A DNA stretch of 64,000 nt. It comes from Paraplanobispora siamensis. Its GTDB lineage: Bacteria; Actinomycetota; Actinomycetes; Streptosporangiales; Streptosporangiaceae. The notes beneath the pieces are model-generated. The model saw only the letters and a list, made by a program, of their open reading frames with translations. It was not told the origin of the DNA and searched no databases. Position numbers and translations under genes: made by a program. Each line of letters opens with the position of its first letter. Position 1 is the stretch's first letter. Below are positions 35,402-44,771 of the stretch, in pieces. The DNA is taken from contig NZ_BOOJ01000059.1 in assembly GCF_016863175.1 (NCBI RefSeq), positions 34,304 through 98,303 on the forward strand. Reading direction: 5' to 3'.

Positions 35402-36757
35402 CTAGGCCGGGACGAGCTGGCGCATCCGCTCGCCCAGCGCCGCCACCGGCGACTCGGCGGAGTGCGGGCGCAGGCGCCGCCACAGGTCCCTGAGGTAGGA
35501 GCGGGTCCTGGCCGACTGGAGCCCGCCGGCCAGATCCAGCGCCTCGCCCGCCGCCGCGCACGCCTCCTCCACCCGCCCGCGGCGCAGCAGGCCCGCGGCC
35601 AGCAGCGACAGGTTGAACATGCGCCCGCGCACGAACCGCCCGTCCATCTGCAGCGACCGCCGCGCGTGCCGTACGGCCTGCTCCCCGTCGCCCAGGTCGC
35701 GGAAGCAGTGGGCGAACTTGGCCGACATGTAGGCCTCGTCGAAGTAGGCGATCCAGCCGGGCTCCTGGCCCGCCTTCCTGCGGTCGAAGGCCTCCTCGGC
35801 GCGGTGCAGCGCCTTGGCGCAGGCCGCGCCGTCCTCGCGCAGGGCGTGGGAGTGGGCCTCCAGGACGTAGGCTTCGGCGAGCAGCGCGGGGATGCCCGCG
35901 CGCTGGGCCGACAGCTGGGCCGCCCTGGCGAGGTCGAGGGCGTGGACGGGCTGGCCGAGGTAGACGGCCTGGTGGCTCATCCCGGCGAGGATCTCCCCGC
36001 CGAGACCGTGGTCGCCCGCTCCCCTGGCCAGGTGCAGCGCCTGGATGAGATAGCGCTGCGCCACGCCGTGGTGCTCCAGGTCGTAGGCCATCCAGCCGGC
36101 CAGTCTGGTCAGCTCCGCCGCGGCCGAGGCGAGCTCCTTGCCGGTGGCCTCGGCGTAGGAGCCGTCGTTGAGCAGCGGCGCGACGGCGGTGTCCAGGTAT
36201 TTCACGACCGCCGAGCGGATCCGCCCGCCGCCGAACCTGTTGTCCAGCTCGCCGAAGGACCGGGTCACCTCCCGGATCGCGGCGATGTCGGCCATGCCCA
36301 CCCTCCGGGAGCCTCCCGCCACGGGACGCGTCTGCGCCGGGAGGGCGAGCCATTTCACGGCGCCGACGGAACCGGCTCCGATCACGAAGGTGGAGTCGAG
36401 CAGGAACCTGCGCCTCTCGACGTCGGCTCGCCACAGTGCTGTCACGCTTGCAACCCCCTCATGCCAGGTGTGATTGAACTCCTGCCCGAGATCGAGGGGG
36501 GATGACGCGGGCAGTCCCAGATCCTCCGGGGTGACCGTACGGCCGAGCCGGAGGGTGAAGATCTCGGACAGCAGGCCCGGGACGGGCTCCCTGGGCCGCT
36601 GGCCACCGAGCCAGCGCATGACCGAGCTGTGGTCGTACCGCAACCCGGTCAGGCCGCGGATCCTGCCGAGATCGTTGAGCCTTCTGGCCACTCCGTTGTA
36701 GGTGAAGCCGGCCTCGGCCATGAGCCGTTTGAGCAGTCGGTTGGGCTCGCGTTCCAT
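35402..36757 (-). CDS. NsdA-like helix-turn-helix/TPR transcriptional regulator
   Basis: 451 residues. The N-terminal ~75 residues resemble the DNA-binding part of NsdA-type actinomycete regulators (AGFTYNGVARRLNDLGRI, then DHSSVMRWLGGQRPREPVPG). A Gly/Ala hydrophobic segment (FVIGAGSVGAVKWLALP) follows, then helical TPR-like repeats (AGDHGLGGEILAGMSHQAVY; AEAYVLEAHSHALREDG) to the end. NsdA relatives repress sporulation and antibiotic production in Streptomyces; the role here is inferred only. No partner gene is obvious; two terminators separate it from the malic enzyme gene upstream. Confidence 0.72.
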   Translation of the reverse strand: MEREPNRLLKRLMAEAGFTYNGVARRLNDLGRIRGLTGLRYDHSSVMRWLGGQRPREPVPGLLSEIFTLRLGRTVTPEDLGLPASSPLDLGQEFNHTWHEGVASVTALWRADVERRRFLLDSTFVIGAGSVGAVKWLALPAQTRPVAGGSRRVGMADIAAIREVTRSFGELDNRFGGGRIRSAVVKYLDTAVAPLLNDGSYAEATGKELASAAAELTRLAGWMAYDLEHHGVAQRYLIQALHLARGAGDHGLGGEILAGMSHQAVYLGQPVHALDLARAAQLSAQRAGIPALLAEAYVLEAHSHALREDGAACAKALHRAEEAFDRRKAGQEPGWIAYFDEAYMSAKFAHCFRDLGDGEQAVRHARRSLQMDGRFVRGRMFNLSLLAAGLLRRGRVEEACAAAGEALDLAGGLQSARTRSYLRDLWRRLRPHSAESPVAALGERMRQLVPA

Positions 36758-36913
36758 CGCTCTCCTCGACGGTGGGGAAATGCGGGGGAGCGCGACGGAC
36801 GCATCCGGCGTCCGGTCGCGCGCACATCCGTTCCTCGTGCGCGCCCTGCCCGAGAAGATAACGGAGGGCTCTTTTTATAGCACACTCCGTAACGGTTCTT
36901 TGCATCGACATGA

Positions 36914-36952
36914 CACAGGACGCCCCGCCGGTCGGGCGGAAGGCGTCCTGTG
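36914..36952 (-). terminator. Hairpin downstream of malic enzyme gene (distal)
   Basis: 11-bp stem cacaggacgcc (36914-36924) with ggcgtcctgtg (36942-36952), with inner pairing ccgcc/ggcgg; the second of two tandem hairpins. Confidence 0.65.
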
Positions 36953-36967
36953 GAATGGGTCAGGAAG

Positions 36968-36999
36968 GTGCGGGGCCCACGGGTGGACGGGCCCCGCAC
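36968..36999 (-). terminator. Hairpin downstream of malic enzyme gene (proximal)
   Basis: 11-bp stem gtgcggggccc (36968-36978) with gggccccgcac (36989-36999), 35 bases past the malic enzyme stop. Confidence 0.75.
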
Positions 37000-37033
37000 G
37001 GGTCGCAGTCGGACAGTCCCCTGGGTCCCCGGG

Positions 37034-38224
37034 TCAGAGCCGGGCGACCCCGTCGGCGCGGGCCTGGCCGGCGACCGCGGCGATGACCGCGGGCGCGACG
37101 CGCTCGTCGAACGGGCTCGGGATGACGTAGTCGGCCGACAGGTCGTCGCCGACCACGGCGGCCAGCGCCTCGGCCGCGGCGACCTTCATGTTCTCGGTGA
37201 TGGTGGTGGCGCGCACGTCCAGCGCCCCGCGGAAGACGCCGGGGAAGGCCAGCACGTTGTTGATCTGGTTGGGGAAGTCGGAGCGGCCGGTGGCCACCAC
37301 CCGCGCGTGCCGGCGGGCGACGTCGGGGTGGACCTCCGGCGTCGGGTTGGACAGCGCGAAGACGATGGCCTCGGGCGCCATCGACGCGATGGCCTCCTCC
37401 GAGACCGTCGAGCCCGACAGGCCGATGAACACGTCGGCGCCGGCCAGCGCCTCCTCGGTGGAGCCGCGCAGGCCCGCCCGGTTGGTGTCGCGCGCCAGGG
37501 CCTCCTTGAACGGGTTGAGACCCTCGCGGCCCTCGTAGATGATCCCGCGGGAGTCGGAGACCGCGATGTCGCCGATGCCGGCGTTGAGCAGGATGCGGCT
37601 GACCGCGACGCCGGAGGCGCCGGCCCCGGCGACCACGGCCCGCAGGTCTCCCAGGGAGCGGCCGGTCAGCCTGGCCGCGTTCTTCAGCGCGGCCAGCGCG
37701 ACGATCGCGGTGCCGTGCTGGTCGTCGTGGAAGACGGGGATGTCCAGGCGCTCGCGCAGCCGGTCCTCGACCTCGAAGCAGCGGGGGGCGCTGATGTCCT
37801 CCAGGTTGATGCCGCCGAACGAGGGCGCCAGCCGCGCCACGGTCTCGACCAGGGCGTCCACGTCGGTGCAGTCGAGGCAGATGGGCACGGCGTCGACGTT
37901 GGCGAACTGCTTGAACAGCAGTGCCTTGCCCTCCATGACGGGCATGGCGGCGGCCGGGCCGATGTCCCCCAGGCCGAGCACGGCGGTGCCGTCGGAGACG
38001 ACGGCCACGACGTTGGAGACCCAGGTGTAGTCGTTGACGAGCTCCGGCTCCTCGGCGATCGCGGTGCAGACCTTGGCCACGCCCGGCGTGTAGGCCAGGG
38101 ACAGGTCGTCGGCGTTGCGGACCGGGACGGTGGAGCGGATCTCCAGCTTGCCGCCGCGGTGCAGGGCGAAGGCGGGATCCAGATCGAGGGATTCGAGGGA
38201 AATGGAGGATGGCGTGACGGCCAC
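37034..38224 (-). CDS. Malic enzyme (NAD(P)-dependent)
   Basis: 396 residues. N-terminal malic domain with YTPGVAKVC (catalytic Tyr region), [18 protein letters not shown] (catalytic Lys) and metal-binding DDQHGTA. The NAD-binding domain carries [16 protein letters not shown]. The length fits the short bacterial class without a phosphotransacetylase domain. It decarboxylates malate to pyruvate, giving NAD(P)H. Two hairpins follow the stop. The 270-base divergent gap to the CGNR gene holds TTGACA at 38419 and TAATAC at 38448, but with spacing too wide for a confident promoter. Confidence 0.93.
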   Translation of the reverse strand: MAVTPSSISLESLDLDPAFALHRGGKLEIRSTVPVRNADDLSLAYTPGVAKVCTAIAEEPELVNDYTWVSNVVAVVSDGTAVLGLGDIGPAAAMPVMEGKALLFKQFANVDAVPICLDCTDVDALVETVARLAPSFGGINLEDISAPRCFEVEDRLRERLDIPVFHDDQHGTAIVALAALKNAARLTGRSLGDLRAVVAGAGASGVAVSRILLNAGIGDIAVSDSRGIIYEGREGLNPFKEALARDTNRAGLRGSTEEALAGADVFIGLSGSTVSEEAIASMAPEAIVFALSNPTPEVHPDVARRHARVVATGRSDFPNQINNVLAFPGVFRGALDVRATTITENMKVAAAEALAAVVGDDLSADYVIPSPFDERVAPAVIAAVAGQARADGVARL

Positions 38225-38494
38225 AGCGACCCCTGTAGTTCAGTCAGACAGACGGATGTTTCCTTCGTCGACGCCGTGGGAAGCGTGGCCCGGCTTCGGT
38301 AGCCGCTCAGGTCTTACACGCTGAGAACGGTCGTCAGAGAGGGGGTACGGGGGTCACCCGTTTTTTGATTGTGCCACATGGTGAGACTGCGGTGGATAAC
38401 AGGGATTGCTCACTTTCGTTGACAGCGTGTTAACCGCGTCACTCATGTAATACTCGGCCTAGCCATCCATCGCTTACATCGACGGAATCTCCCC

Positions 38495-39040
38495 GTGGAC
38501 CTGACCTCCTATGCCGAGCTGGCCGTGCTGCTCGTCAACAGCCCCGACCGCCTCACCGGACTGGAGGGCCTGCGCGCCCTCCTGGAGGACGGCGGGCGCC
38601 CGCGGCAGGCCTCCCGGCTGGACCGCGACGACCTGGCCGCCCTGCGCGAGCTGCGCGAGGAGCTGGTGGCGGTCTTCGAGGCCGCGGCCGAGGGCGACGA
38701 GCGCGAGGTGGTCGACCGGCTCAACGCGCTGCTGCGCCGCCACCCGGTCCACCCGCAGATCTCCGACCACGACGGCGAGGCCTGGCACATGCACCTCACC
38801 GAGGGCGGCCGCTTCTCCGACCAGTACATCGTGGGCGCGGTGATGGGCCTGGCCGCCATCGTCACCGACCTGGGCGCCGACCGGCTCGGCCTGTGCCGGG
38901 CCTCCCCCTGCCGCCGCGCCTATCTCGACACCTCCTCCAACCGCTCGCGCCGTTACTGCTCGGAGCGGTGCGCCAGCCGGGCGAACGTGGCCGCCTACCG
39001 CGCCAGGAAGAAGACCGGCAAGGAGAGGACGGGCCTGTAG
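38495..39040 (+). CDS. CGNR zinc-finger / ABATE domain protein
   Basis: 181 residues from GTG. The N-terminal helical part (TSYAELAVLLVNS to FEAAAEGDE) matches the putative stress-induced ABATE domain. The C-terminal zinc finger has C-R-x3-C-R, then YCSERCASRANVAAYRARKK. Such proteins are presumed transcription factors with a treble-clef DNA-binding finger. The final 46 bases overlap the convergent sodX-like gene. Confidence 0.88.
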   Translation: MDLTSYAELAVLLVNSPDRLTGLEGLRALLEDGGRPRQASRLDRDDLAALRELREELVAVFEAAAEGDEREVVDRLNALLRRHPVHPQISDHDGEAWHMHLTEGGRFSDQYIVGAVMGLAAIVTDLGADRLGLCRASPCRRAYLDTSSNRSRRYCSERCASRANVAAYRARKKTGKERTGL

Positions 39041-39363
39041 CGCGCGACCACCCGGCCCACCACCGGGACGGCGCCGAAGTCCCAGCTGTCCCTGCGGCCG
39101 CCGGCCCGCTGGTTGTCGCTCTCCAGCCACCAGCCGTCGCCCTGCGGCCAGGCGGCGCGTTTGACTATCAGCTGGGAGGGGTTCCCCGGGAGCCTGGCGA
39201 GGACCAGATCACCGGCCCGGACCCGCGCGCCGCGCCGTACCCACAACCAGTCCCCGGGGCGCAGGACGGGCAGCATGGAATCCCCCTCGACACGGACTCT
39301 CACGAGGCGCACACCCCTCCAGGCACGGGTTTTCGAAGGCGAGTAAGGTCGGATCCAGACCAT
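38995..39363 (-). CDS. sodX: S26 family signal peptidase, probable nickel-SOD maturation protease
   Basis: Up to 122 residues. Catalytic Ser in GDSMLPVLRPGDWLWV and catalytic Lys in LIVKRAAWPQG are the S26 signal peptidase signature, followed by LESDNQ and a C-terminal VVGRVVAR box. Short versions beside sodN (SodX) cleave the SodN leader. Start uncertain: ATG at 39363 lacks a ribosome site; GTG at 39312 or 39303 follows GGAGG more closely. It is divergent from sodN here. The C-terminal end overlaps the CGNR gene. Confidence 0.82.
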   Translation of the reverse strand: MVWIRPYSPSKTRAWRGVRLVRVRVEGDSMLPVLRPGDWLWVRRGARVRAGDLVLARLPGNPSQLIVKRAAWPQGDGWWLESDNQRAGGRRDSWDFGAVPVVGRVVARYRPVLSLPVFFLAR

Positions 39364-39394
39364 GCTGATCTCAGCATCAAGGAAGGATTTTCCG

Positions 39395-39796
39395 ATGCTC
39401 GCACGACTTCTGCGCCCCCGGCACGTCGCCTCGGCGCACTGCGACCTGCCCTGCGGTGTCTACGACCCGGCCCAGGCCCGCATCGAAGCCGAGTCCGTGA
39501 AGGCCATCATGGAGAAGTACGCCGCGAACGAGGACCCGGTCTTCCGTTCCCGCGCGCTCGGCATCAAGGAGGAGCGGGCCGACCTGGTCAAGCACCACCT
39601 GTGGGTGCTGTGGACCGACTACTTCAAGCCCCCGCACCTGGAGGCCTACCCCCAGCTCCACCAGCTGTTCTGGGACGCCACCAAGCTGGCGGGCGCCGCC
39701 GGTGCCAAGGGCACCGTCGACGTCGCCAAGGCCGACGAGCTCCTGGCCAAGATCGACGAGATTTCCAAGATCTTCTGGGAGACCAAGGCCGCCTGA
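39395..39796 (+). CDS. sodN: Nickel-dependent superoxide dismutase
   Basis: 133 residues from the second ATG, 8 bases after AAGGAAGG; the upstream ATG at 39362 would extend the leader. A 14-residue leader ends SA and the mature protein begins HCDLPCGVYDP. This is the nickel hook, where His1, Cys2 and Cys6 bind Ni. The helical remainder matches the family in length (~117 mature residues). It dismutates superoxide in the cytoplasm after leader removal by the adjacent SodX-like peptidase. Confidence 0.96.
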   Translation: MLARLLRPRHVASAHCDLPCGVYDPAQARIEAESVKAIMEKYAANEDPVFRSRALGIKEERADLVKHHLWVLWTDYFKPPHLEAYPQLHQLFWDATKLAGAAGAKGTVDVAKADELLAKIDEISKIFWETKAA

Positions 39797-39815
39797 TCCC
39801 TCCGGCCCACCGGTC

Positions 39816-39857
39816 GCCGGCCCCCGCGCCGCCCCATCCGGCGGCGCGGGGGCCGGC
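39816..39857 (+). terminator. Intrinsic terminator of sodN
   Basis: Perfect 18-bp stem gccggcccccgcgccgcc (39816-39833) with its complement (39840-39857) and a 6-base loop, 19 bases after the stop. Confidence 0.88.
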
Positions 39858-39989
39858 GCCGTGACCTCGTTTGCACCACCGTCCAATACTGCCTCATAGA
39901 CAGGGCAAATCCTCCTCATCGCGCGTCCAACCGGGCCATGTACCGTTGCATGGCGGTAGGTTGCAGTGAGCGACTCTGCAAGGAGGAAT

Positions 39990-40415
39990 GTGACCGAGCA
40001 CACTGAGGCGCCTACGGTCGGTATGGGCGGGATCCGTGATGTGGTGACCGTCCGGCTCCCTGCCGTGAGTGCCTATCTGTCCGTGTTACGTACGGCCACT
40101 GCCGGTTTGGCCGCACGGCTGGACTTCACGCTTGACGAGATCGAGGATCTGCGGATCGCGGTCGACGAGGCGTGTGCGATGTTGTTGACCCAGGCCGTCC
40201 CGGGCACCGACCTGATCGCGGAGTTCGAGCTCACGGGTCAGGAGATGCAGGTCCGGGTCGAGGTCAGCACGGTGGGAACCACCCTGCCCAAGCGCGACGA
40301 GTTCGCGTGGATGGTGCTCACCGCCTTGGCCGACGACGTCGACGCGGTGACCGACTCCCCGGACCGTATGGCGATCGTGCTCCGCAAGCGCCGAGGCGCG
40401 GCGAGGCCGGCGTGA
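39990..40415 (+). CDS. RsbW-like anti-sigma factor (GHKL serine kinase)
   Basis: 141 residues from GTG at 39990 right after AAGGAGG. It carries LDEIEDLRIAVDEACAMLL, the N-box of the HATPase fold in anti-sigma kinases, followed by a compact beta region and the G-box-like tail. It overlaps the sigma-factor frame through GTGA, giving translational coupling. It should bind and inhibit the downstream SigB/SigF-type factor and be released through a STAS antagonist; one is encoded at 48276-48602. Confidence 0.88.
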   Translation: MTEHTEAPTVGMGGIRDVVTVRLPAVSAYLSVLRTATAGLAARLDFTLDEIEDLRIAVDEACAMLLTQAVPGTDLIAEFELTGQEMQVRVEVSTVGTTLPKRDEFAWMVLTALADDVDAVTDSPDRMAIVLRKRRGAARPA

Positions 40416-40432
40416 CGGAAAGGACTCGTGCC

Positions 40433-41212
40433 ATGGCCACCAGCGACCACGCGGTGCCCGACAGGGTTCGCGCGCGCACGCTCTTCGGCGAACTGGCGGA
40501 GTTGACCCCCGACGACCCGCGACGCCAGCGCATCCGTGACGAGCTCGTCGAGCTTCACCTGCCTCTGGTCGAGTACCTCGCCCGCCGGTTCCGCAACCGC
40601 GGCGAGTGGCTCGACGACCTGACCCAGGTCGCCACCATCGGCCTCATCAAGTCCATCGACCGCTTCGACCTCAGCCGCGGCGTGGAGTTCTCCACCTACG
40701 CCACGCCGACGATCGTGGGCGAGATCAAACGTCACTTCCGCGACAAGGGCTGGGCGGTCCGCGTGCCGCGCCGCCTGCAGGAGCTGAAGCTCTCGCTCAC
40801 CAAGGCGATAAGCGAGCTGTCGCAGCGCGAGGGCCGGGCGCCCACCGTCGCCGAGCTGGCCGCGTTCCTGAAGATGAGCGAGGAGGAGGTGCTCGAAGGA
40901 CTGGAGTCGGCCAACGCCTACTCCACGGTCTCCCTCGACGCCCCCGACTCCGGCGACGACGACGCGCCCGCGGTGGCCGACTCCCTGGGCATCGTGGACG
41001 ACTCCCTGGAGGGCGTCGAGTACCGCGAGTCGCTCAAGCCGCTGCTCGAACGGCTCCCGCCGCGTGAGAAGCGGATCCTGCTGCTGCGGTTCTTCGGCAA
41101 CATGACGCAGTCGCAGATCGCCACGGAGCTGGGCATCTCGCAGATGCACGTCTCCCGGCTGCTGGCCAGGACCCTGACCCAGCTCCGCGAGGGCCTCACG
41201 GCCGACGACTAG
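40433..41212 (+). CDS. SigB/SigF-type RNA polymerase sigma factor
   Basis: 259 residues from ATG at 40433 after AAAGGA; a GTG at 40412 overlapping the upstream stop is an alternative. Region 2 (LVEYLARRFRNRGEWLDDLT, QVATIGLIKSIDRFDLSRG, FSTYATPTIVGEIKRHFRDK) and regions 3-4 (GRAPTVAELAAFL; MTQSQIATELGISQMHVSRL) are complete. This group directs stress and differentiation genes in actinobacteria. Operon with the anti-sigma gene. Confidence 0.94.
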   Translation: MATSDHAVPDRVRARTLFGELAELTPDDPRRQRIRDELVELHLPLVEYLARRFRNRGEWLDDLTQVATIGLIKSIDRFDLSRGVEFSTYATPTIVGEIKRHFRDKGWAVRVPRRLQELKLSLTKAISELSQREGRAPTVAELAAFLKMSEEEVLEGLESANAYSTVSLDAPDSGDDDAPAVADSLGIVDDSLEGVEYRESLKPLLERLPPREKRILLLRFFGNMTQSQIATELGISQMHVSRLLARTLTQLREGLTADD

Positions 41213-41222
41213 GCCCTCGCGC

Positions 41223-41618
41223 CTACGCCTCGCGCGGCGGATCGTCCCCGTAGAGCACGCGGGTCGTCGGCGGGGACAGCAGCGCGACCAGTCCGGCCAC
41301 GGCCGCGGCGGCGAGGGGGACGCCGAGCAGCGTCTGGCCGGACTGGAACAGCGTCACGCAGACCGGGATCATGAAGATCTGGGTCAGCACCCCGGGGCTG
41401 CGGGTCCAGCGCTCCATCCGGAGCAACCCCCAGGCGACCCTGAGCAGGGCCCCGCCGATGACCAGGCCGAACGCGGCGACGAAGACCGAGCTCATGACGT
41501 CGTCCGGTCGGCCGATCACCGTCTCGACGCCGACGTAGCCGCCCAGCAGCACGGCGGCCAGGCCCTCCAGGCCCAGGATTGCGGCGGCGACGGTCAAGGT
41601 CATCGGACGGTTCGGCAC
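41223..41618 (-). CDS. Small integral membrane protein
   Basis: 131 residues from GTG at 41618 (AAGG upstream) or ATG at 41603. Four hydrophobic segments: LTVAAAILGLEGLAAVLLGG, VFVAAFGLVIGGALLRVAWG, GVLTQIFMIPVCVTLFQSG and VPLAAAAVAGLVALL. A short polar tail ends PPREA. No family is recognised. It is convergent with the sigma gene, with 10 bases between stops. Confidence 0.75.
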   Translation of the reverse strand: MPNRPMTLTVAAAILGLEGLAAVLLGGYVGVETVIGRPDDVMSSVFVAAFGLVIGGALLRVAWGLLRMERWTRSPGVLTQIFMIPVCVTLFQSGQTLLGVPLAAAAVAGLVALLSPPTTRVLYGDDPPREA

Positions 41619-41696
41619 GGGGTCAACCTTATAGCCGTTACGGGCCGATCGGTCGTGCGCCGCGTATGTACCGTTATCGATGGATACGCTGGCCTT

Positions 41697-42641
41697 ATGC
41701 GTGCGATGCTCCTGGTGAACCCCAAGGCCACGACGACCAACCAGCGGACGCAGGACGTCCTCATCAGGGCACTGGGCGCGACGGTGGACCTCACCGTCGA
41801 GGAGACCGGATACCGGGGACACGCCGCCCACCTGGCCCGTACGGCGCACGCGGCCGGGTTCGACGTGATGGCGGTGCTCGGCGGCGACGGCACCATCAAC
41901 GAGACCGTCAACGGCCTGCTCGAGGCCGACGACGGGGAGGCGGCGACCGACCGGCCGGCGCTGCTGGTGATCCCCGGAGGGAGCGCGAACGTCTTCGCGC
42001 GGGCGCTCGGCTTGCCCAACGACCCGGTGGAGGCCACCGGCGTGGTGCTGGAGGCGGTGGGCCGGGACCGCCGGCGGACGGTCGGGCTCGGCCAGGCCCT
42101 GTGGGACGGGCAGAGCCGCTACTTCACCTTCTGCGGCGGCCTGGGCTACGACGCCGAGGTCATCCGGGCGGTCGAGGGGATGCGCGGCACCGGACTGAAG
42201 GCCACCCCCGCCCGCTACGTGAACACGGCGCTGCGCCACTATCTGTCGACCGACAAGCGCCACCCCGCGATGACCCTGGAGGGTCCCGGCATCCCCCCGG
42301 CCGAGGGCATCTTCATGGCGGTGATCTCCAACACCTCCCCCTGGTCCTATGTGGGGCCCCGGCCGGTCTGCCCGACCCCGTGGGCGAGCTTCGAGACCGG
42401 CCTGGACCTGCTGGGCCTGCAGCGCCTGGGCCCGGCGGCCATGGTCCACCTGCTGTCGCAGATCATCGGCACCCGGGAGACCCTGCCCAGCGGCAGGCAC
42501 CTGGCGCAGCTGCACGACGAGAAGGAGTTCACCCTGACCGCCGAGCGGCCGGTGGCCTACCAGCTCGACGGCGACTACCTCGGAGAGGTGGAAAAGGTGA
42601 CTTTCCGGTCTATCCCTAACGCGTTACAGATCGTGGTCTAG
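41697..42641 (+). CDS. Diacylglycerol/lipid kinase family protein
   Basis: 314 residues from ATG at 41697, which lies about 7 bases after TACGCT, so the message may be leaderless. LLVNPKA at the N-terminus and VLGGDGTINETVNGL (nucleotide-binding GGDGT) are the DAGK catalytic signature, with LLVIPGGSANVFARALG following. The C-terminal beta domain (QLDGDYLGEVEKV) is typical of YegS/DgkB proteins. It probably phosphorylates diacylglycerol or a related lipid at the inner membrane face. Confidence 0.9.
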   Translation: MRAMLLVNPKATTTNQRTQDVLIRALGATVDLTVEETGYRGHAAHLARTAHAAGFDVMAVLGGDGTINETVNGLLEADDGEAATDRPALLVIPGGSANVFARALGLPNDPVEATGVVLEAVGRDRRRTVGLGQALWDGQSRYFTFCGGLGYDAEVIRAVEGMRGTGLKATPARYVNTALRHYLSTDKRHPAMTLEGPGIPPAEGIFMAVISNTSPWSYVGPRPVCPTPWASFETGLDLLGLQRLGPAAMVHLLSQIIGTRETLPSGRHLAQLHDEKEFTLTAERPVAYQLDGDYLGEVEKVTFRSIPNALQIVV

Positions 42642-42917
42642 CTTGTTACAACCAGTCATCGTGTGACGCATCCGACATTCCTACCGGGAAAACGTTCTTC
42701 CAAAACCCTTGCGTGCGCTGACCTCGGCTGACAATCTCAACATTGACGTCGGAACGTAGGACCTTTGACCGCACCTCGCTCTCAGGCCACCGGCGATCAC
42801 CGCAGACCTCTCCGGACCGAACCCGGTCCGGACGATGTCCGCGCTAGCTAGTGAAAGTCTTCACAAAGTGAGCCGACGGAGCCACGCAAAGGGCTCCTCA
42901 CACGAAGGAGTGGACGC

Positions 42918-43172
42918 ATGGACTGGCGCCACCGAGCTGCCTGCCGTGACGTGGACCCCGAGCTGTTCTTCCCGATCGGCAACACCGGCCCAGCCCTGAT
43001 GCAGATCGAAGAGGCCAAGCAGGTCTGCCGTACGTGCACCGTGAGCGAGTCCTGCCTGAAGTGGGCCCTGGAGTCCGGCCAGGACGCCGGCGTGTGGGGC
43101 GGCCTCAGCGAGGACGAGCGCCGCGCCTTCAAGCGCCGCACCGCCCGGGCCCGCGCCCGCGCCGCCGTCTGA
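42918..43172 (+). CDS. whiB1: WhiB1/WblE-type iron-sulfur regulator
   Basis: 84 residues. Four cluster-binding Cys (C9, C37, C40, C46), the motif FFPIGNTGPALMQIEEAK, the turn GVWGGLSEDERR and a basic C-terminus (KRRTARARARAA). The sequence fits WhiB1 of mycobacteria and WblE of Streptomyces, an NO-sensing [4Fe-4S] protein that binds the primary sigma factor. ATG after AAGGAG. A 276-base upstream region holds the promoter. Confidence 0.93.
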   Translation: MDWRHRAACRDVDPELFFPIGNTGPALMQIEEAKQVCRTCTVSESCLKWALESGQDAGVWGGLSEDERRAFKRRTARARARAAV

Positions 43173-43206
43173 CGCACCCGCTCCCGGAGACTCCCCGCCC
43201 GGCCCG

Positions 43207-44703
43207 TCAGGCGGCCGGGAGGGGGATGGCCAGGGTGACCTCGGTGCCCCCCTCCGCGCGGGGCTCGATGGCCAGGCGCCCGGCCAGCTCCCCCACGACC
43301 AGCGTCCGCACGATCTGCAGCCCGAGGCTGGTGGACGACTCCAGGTCGAACCCCTCGGGCAGACCGGCCCCGTCGTCGGAGACGACCACGTCGAGCCGGT
43401 CGCAACCCCGCGAGACGATCACCTGAAGCCGGCCCGGCCGGTTCGCCAGCCCGTGCTGGACGGCGTTCTGCAGCAACTCGGTGAGGACCATCGCCAGCGG
43501 CGTCGCGATCTCCGAGCGCAGCACCCCGAAGGTCCCGACCCGGCGCGGCGCCACCTGCGCCTCGGGGGCCGACACCTCGCTGGCCATCGCGATGACCCGG
43601 TCGGCGATGTCGTCGAAGTCCACCTGCTCCTCGGGCGTGTGCGACAGCGTCTCGTGCACGATCGCGATCGACCCGACCCTGCGCACCGCCTCCTCCAGCG
43701 CCTCGCGCCCCTCCGGCACCCGCAGCCGCCTGGCCTGCAGCCGCAGCAGCGCCGCCACCGTCTGCAGGTTGTTCTTCACCCGGTGATGGATCTCCCGGAT
43801 GGTGGCGTCTTTGGTCATCAGCTCGCGCTCGCGGCGCCGCAATTCGGTCACGTCGCGGATGAGCACCAGCGCGCCGATCCGGCCGCCCCCGACGACCAGC
43901 GGGATCGCCCGCAGCTGCACGACCGTGCCGCCCGCCTCCACCTCGGTCTCGCGCGGCTCCTTGCCGCTGGCCACGACCATCAGGTTCTCGTTGATGGGCT
44001 CGTCGGAGTAGCAGAGCGTGGCGGTCGTACGGCCCAGCTCCGCGCCGACCAGGTCGGCGGTGAGCCCCAGCCGCCGGTAGGCCGACAGGGCGTTCGGCGA
44101 GGCGTAGGTGACCCGGCCCGCCCGGTCGAGCCGGAGCAGTCCGTCGCCGACCCGGGGCGAGCGGACCAGGATCGGCTCGGCCCCGGAGAAGGGGAAGCGT
44201 CCCTCGGCCACCATCTGGGCCAGGTCGGAGGCGCTCTGCAGGTAGGTGAGCTCCAGCCGGGACGGCGTGCGCGCCGACGACAGGTTCGTCGAGCGCTGGA
44301 TCACCCCGAGATAGCGCTGCACGGGCGGGTCGCCGGGGGCGGCGCTGGTGTCGGCCCGCCGTACCGGGATGGTCTCCTCGCGGACCGGGACGCCGCTGGA
44401 CCAGTCGGGATCGCCCTCCCGGCAGATCCGCCGCTCGTTCCAGGCTGTGTCGATGAGCTCTCGCTCGCCCTTGGCGATGACCGTCCCGACGACGTCGTCG
44501 TGGTAGACGGTGGGCCCGGTCGTGGGCCGCATCTGCGCGATCGCGATCCACCCCGTGCCCTCTCTGAGCGGGATCCACAGGATGAGGTCGGCGAAGGACA
44601 GGTCCGCCAGCAGCTGCCAGTCGGAGACCAGCGAGTGCATCCACTCGAGGTCCGCTTCGTCGAGCGCGGTGTGGCGGACGGCCAGGTCGCTAAGAGTCGG
44701 CAC
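43207..44703 (-). CDS. pdtaS: PdtaS-like sensor histidine kinase
   Basis: 498 residues from GTG. N-terminal GAF-like domain (~1-150), PAS domain (~190-300), HisKA_2 with phospho-acceptor REIHHRVKNNLQTVAALLRL, then HATPase_c (LTELLQNAVQHGL, SDDGAGLPEGF, SLGLQIV). This is the cytosolic PdtaS family that phosphorylates the ANTAR antiterminator PdtaR. No pdtaR lies beside it. It ends 34 bases from the convergent whiB1 gene, with an imperfect GC-rich hairpin in the gap. Confidence 0.9.
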   Translation of the reverse strand: MPTLSDLAVRHTALDEADLEWMHSLVSDWQLLADLSFADLILWIPLREGTGWIAIAQMRPTTGPTVYHDDVVGTVIAKGERELIDTAWNERRICREGDPDWSSGVPVREETIPVRRADTSAAPGDPPVQRYLGVIQRSTNLSSARTPSRLELTYLQSASDLAQMVAEGRFPFSGAEPILVRSPRVGDGLLRLDRAGRVTYASPNALSAYRRLGLTADLVGAELGRTTATLCYSDEPINENLMVVASGKEPRETEVEAGGTVVQLRAIPLVVGGGRIGALVLIRDVTELRRRERELMTKDATIREIHHRVKNNLQTVAALLRLQARRLRVPEGREALEEAVRRVGSIAIVHETLSHTPEEQVDFDDIADRVIAMASEVSAPEAQVAPRRVGTFGVLRSEIATPLAMVLTELLQNAVQHGLANRPGRLQVIVSRGCDRLDVVVSDDGAGLPEGFDLESSTSLGLQIVRTLVVGELAGRLAIEPRAEGGTEVTLAIPLPAA

Positions 44704-44771
44704 CCGTGCATCATGCGTTCTTTGCTGGCCCGAACGCGAATCGGGCCGCCGCGACTGTCAAAATTCCCCGT

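Noticed and set aside
38419..38453. TTGACA and TAATAC as a housekeeping promoter for the CGNR gene
   Set aside because: The spacer is 23 bases, too long for a standard promoter.
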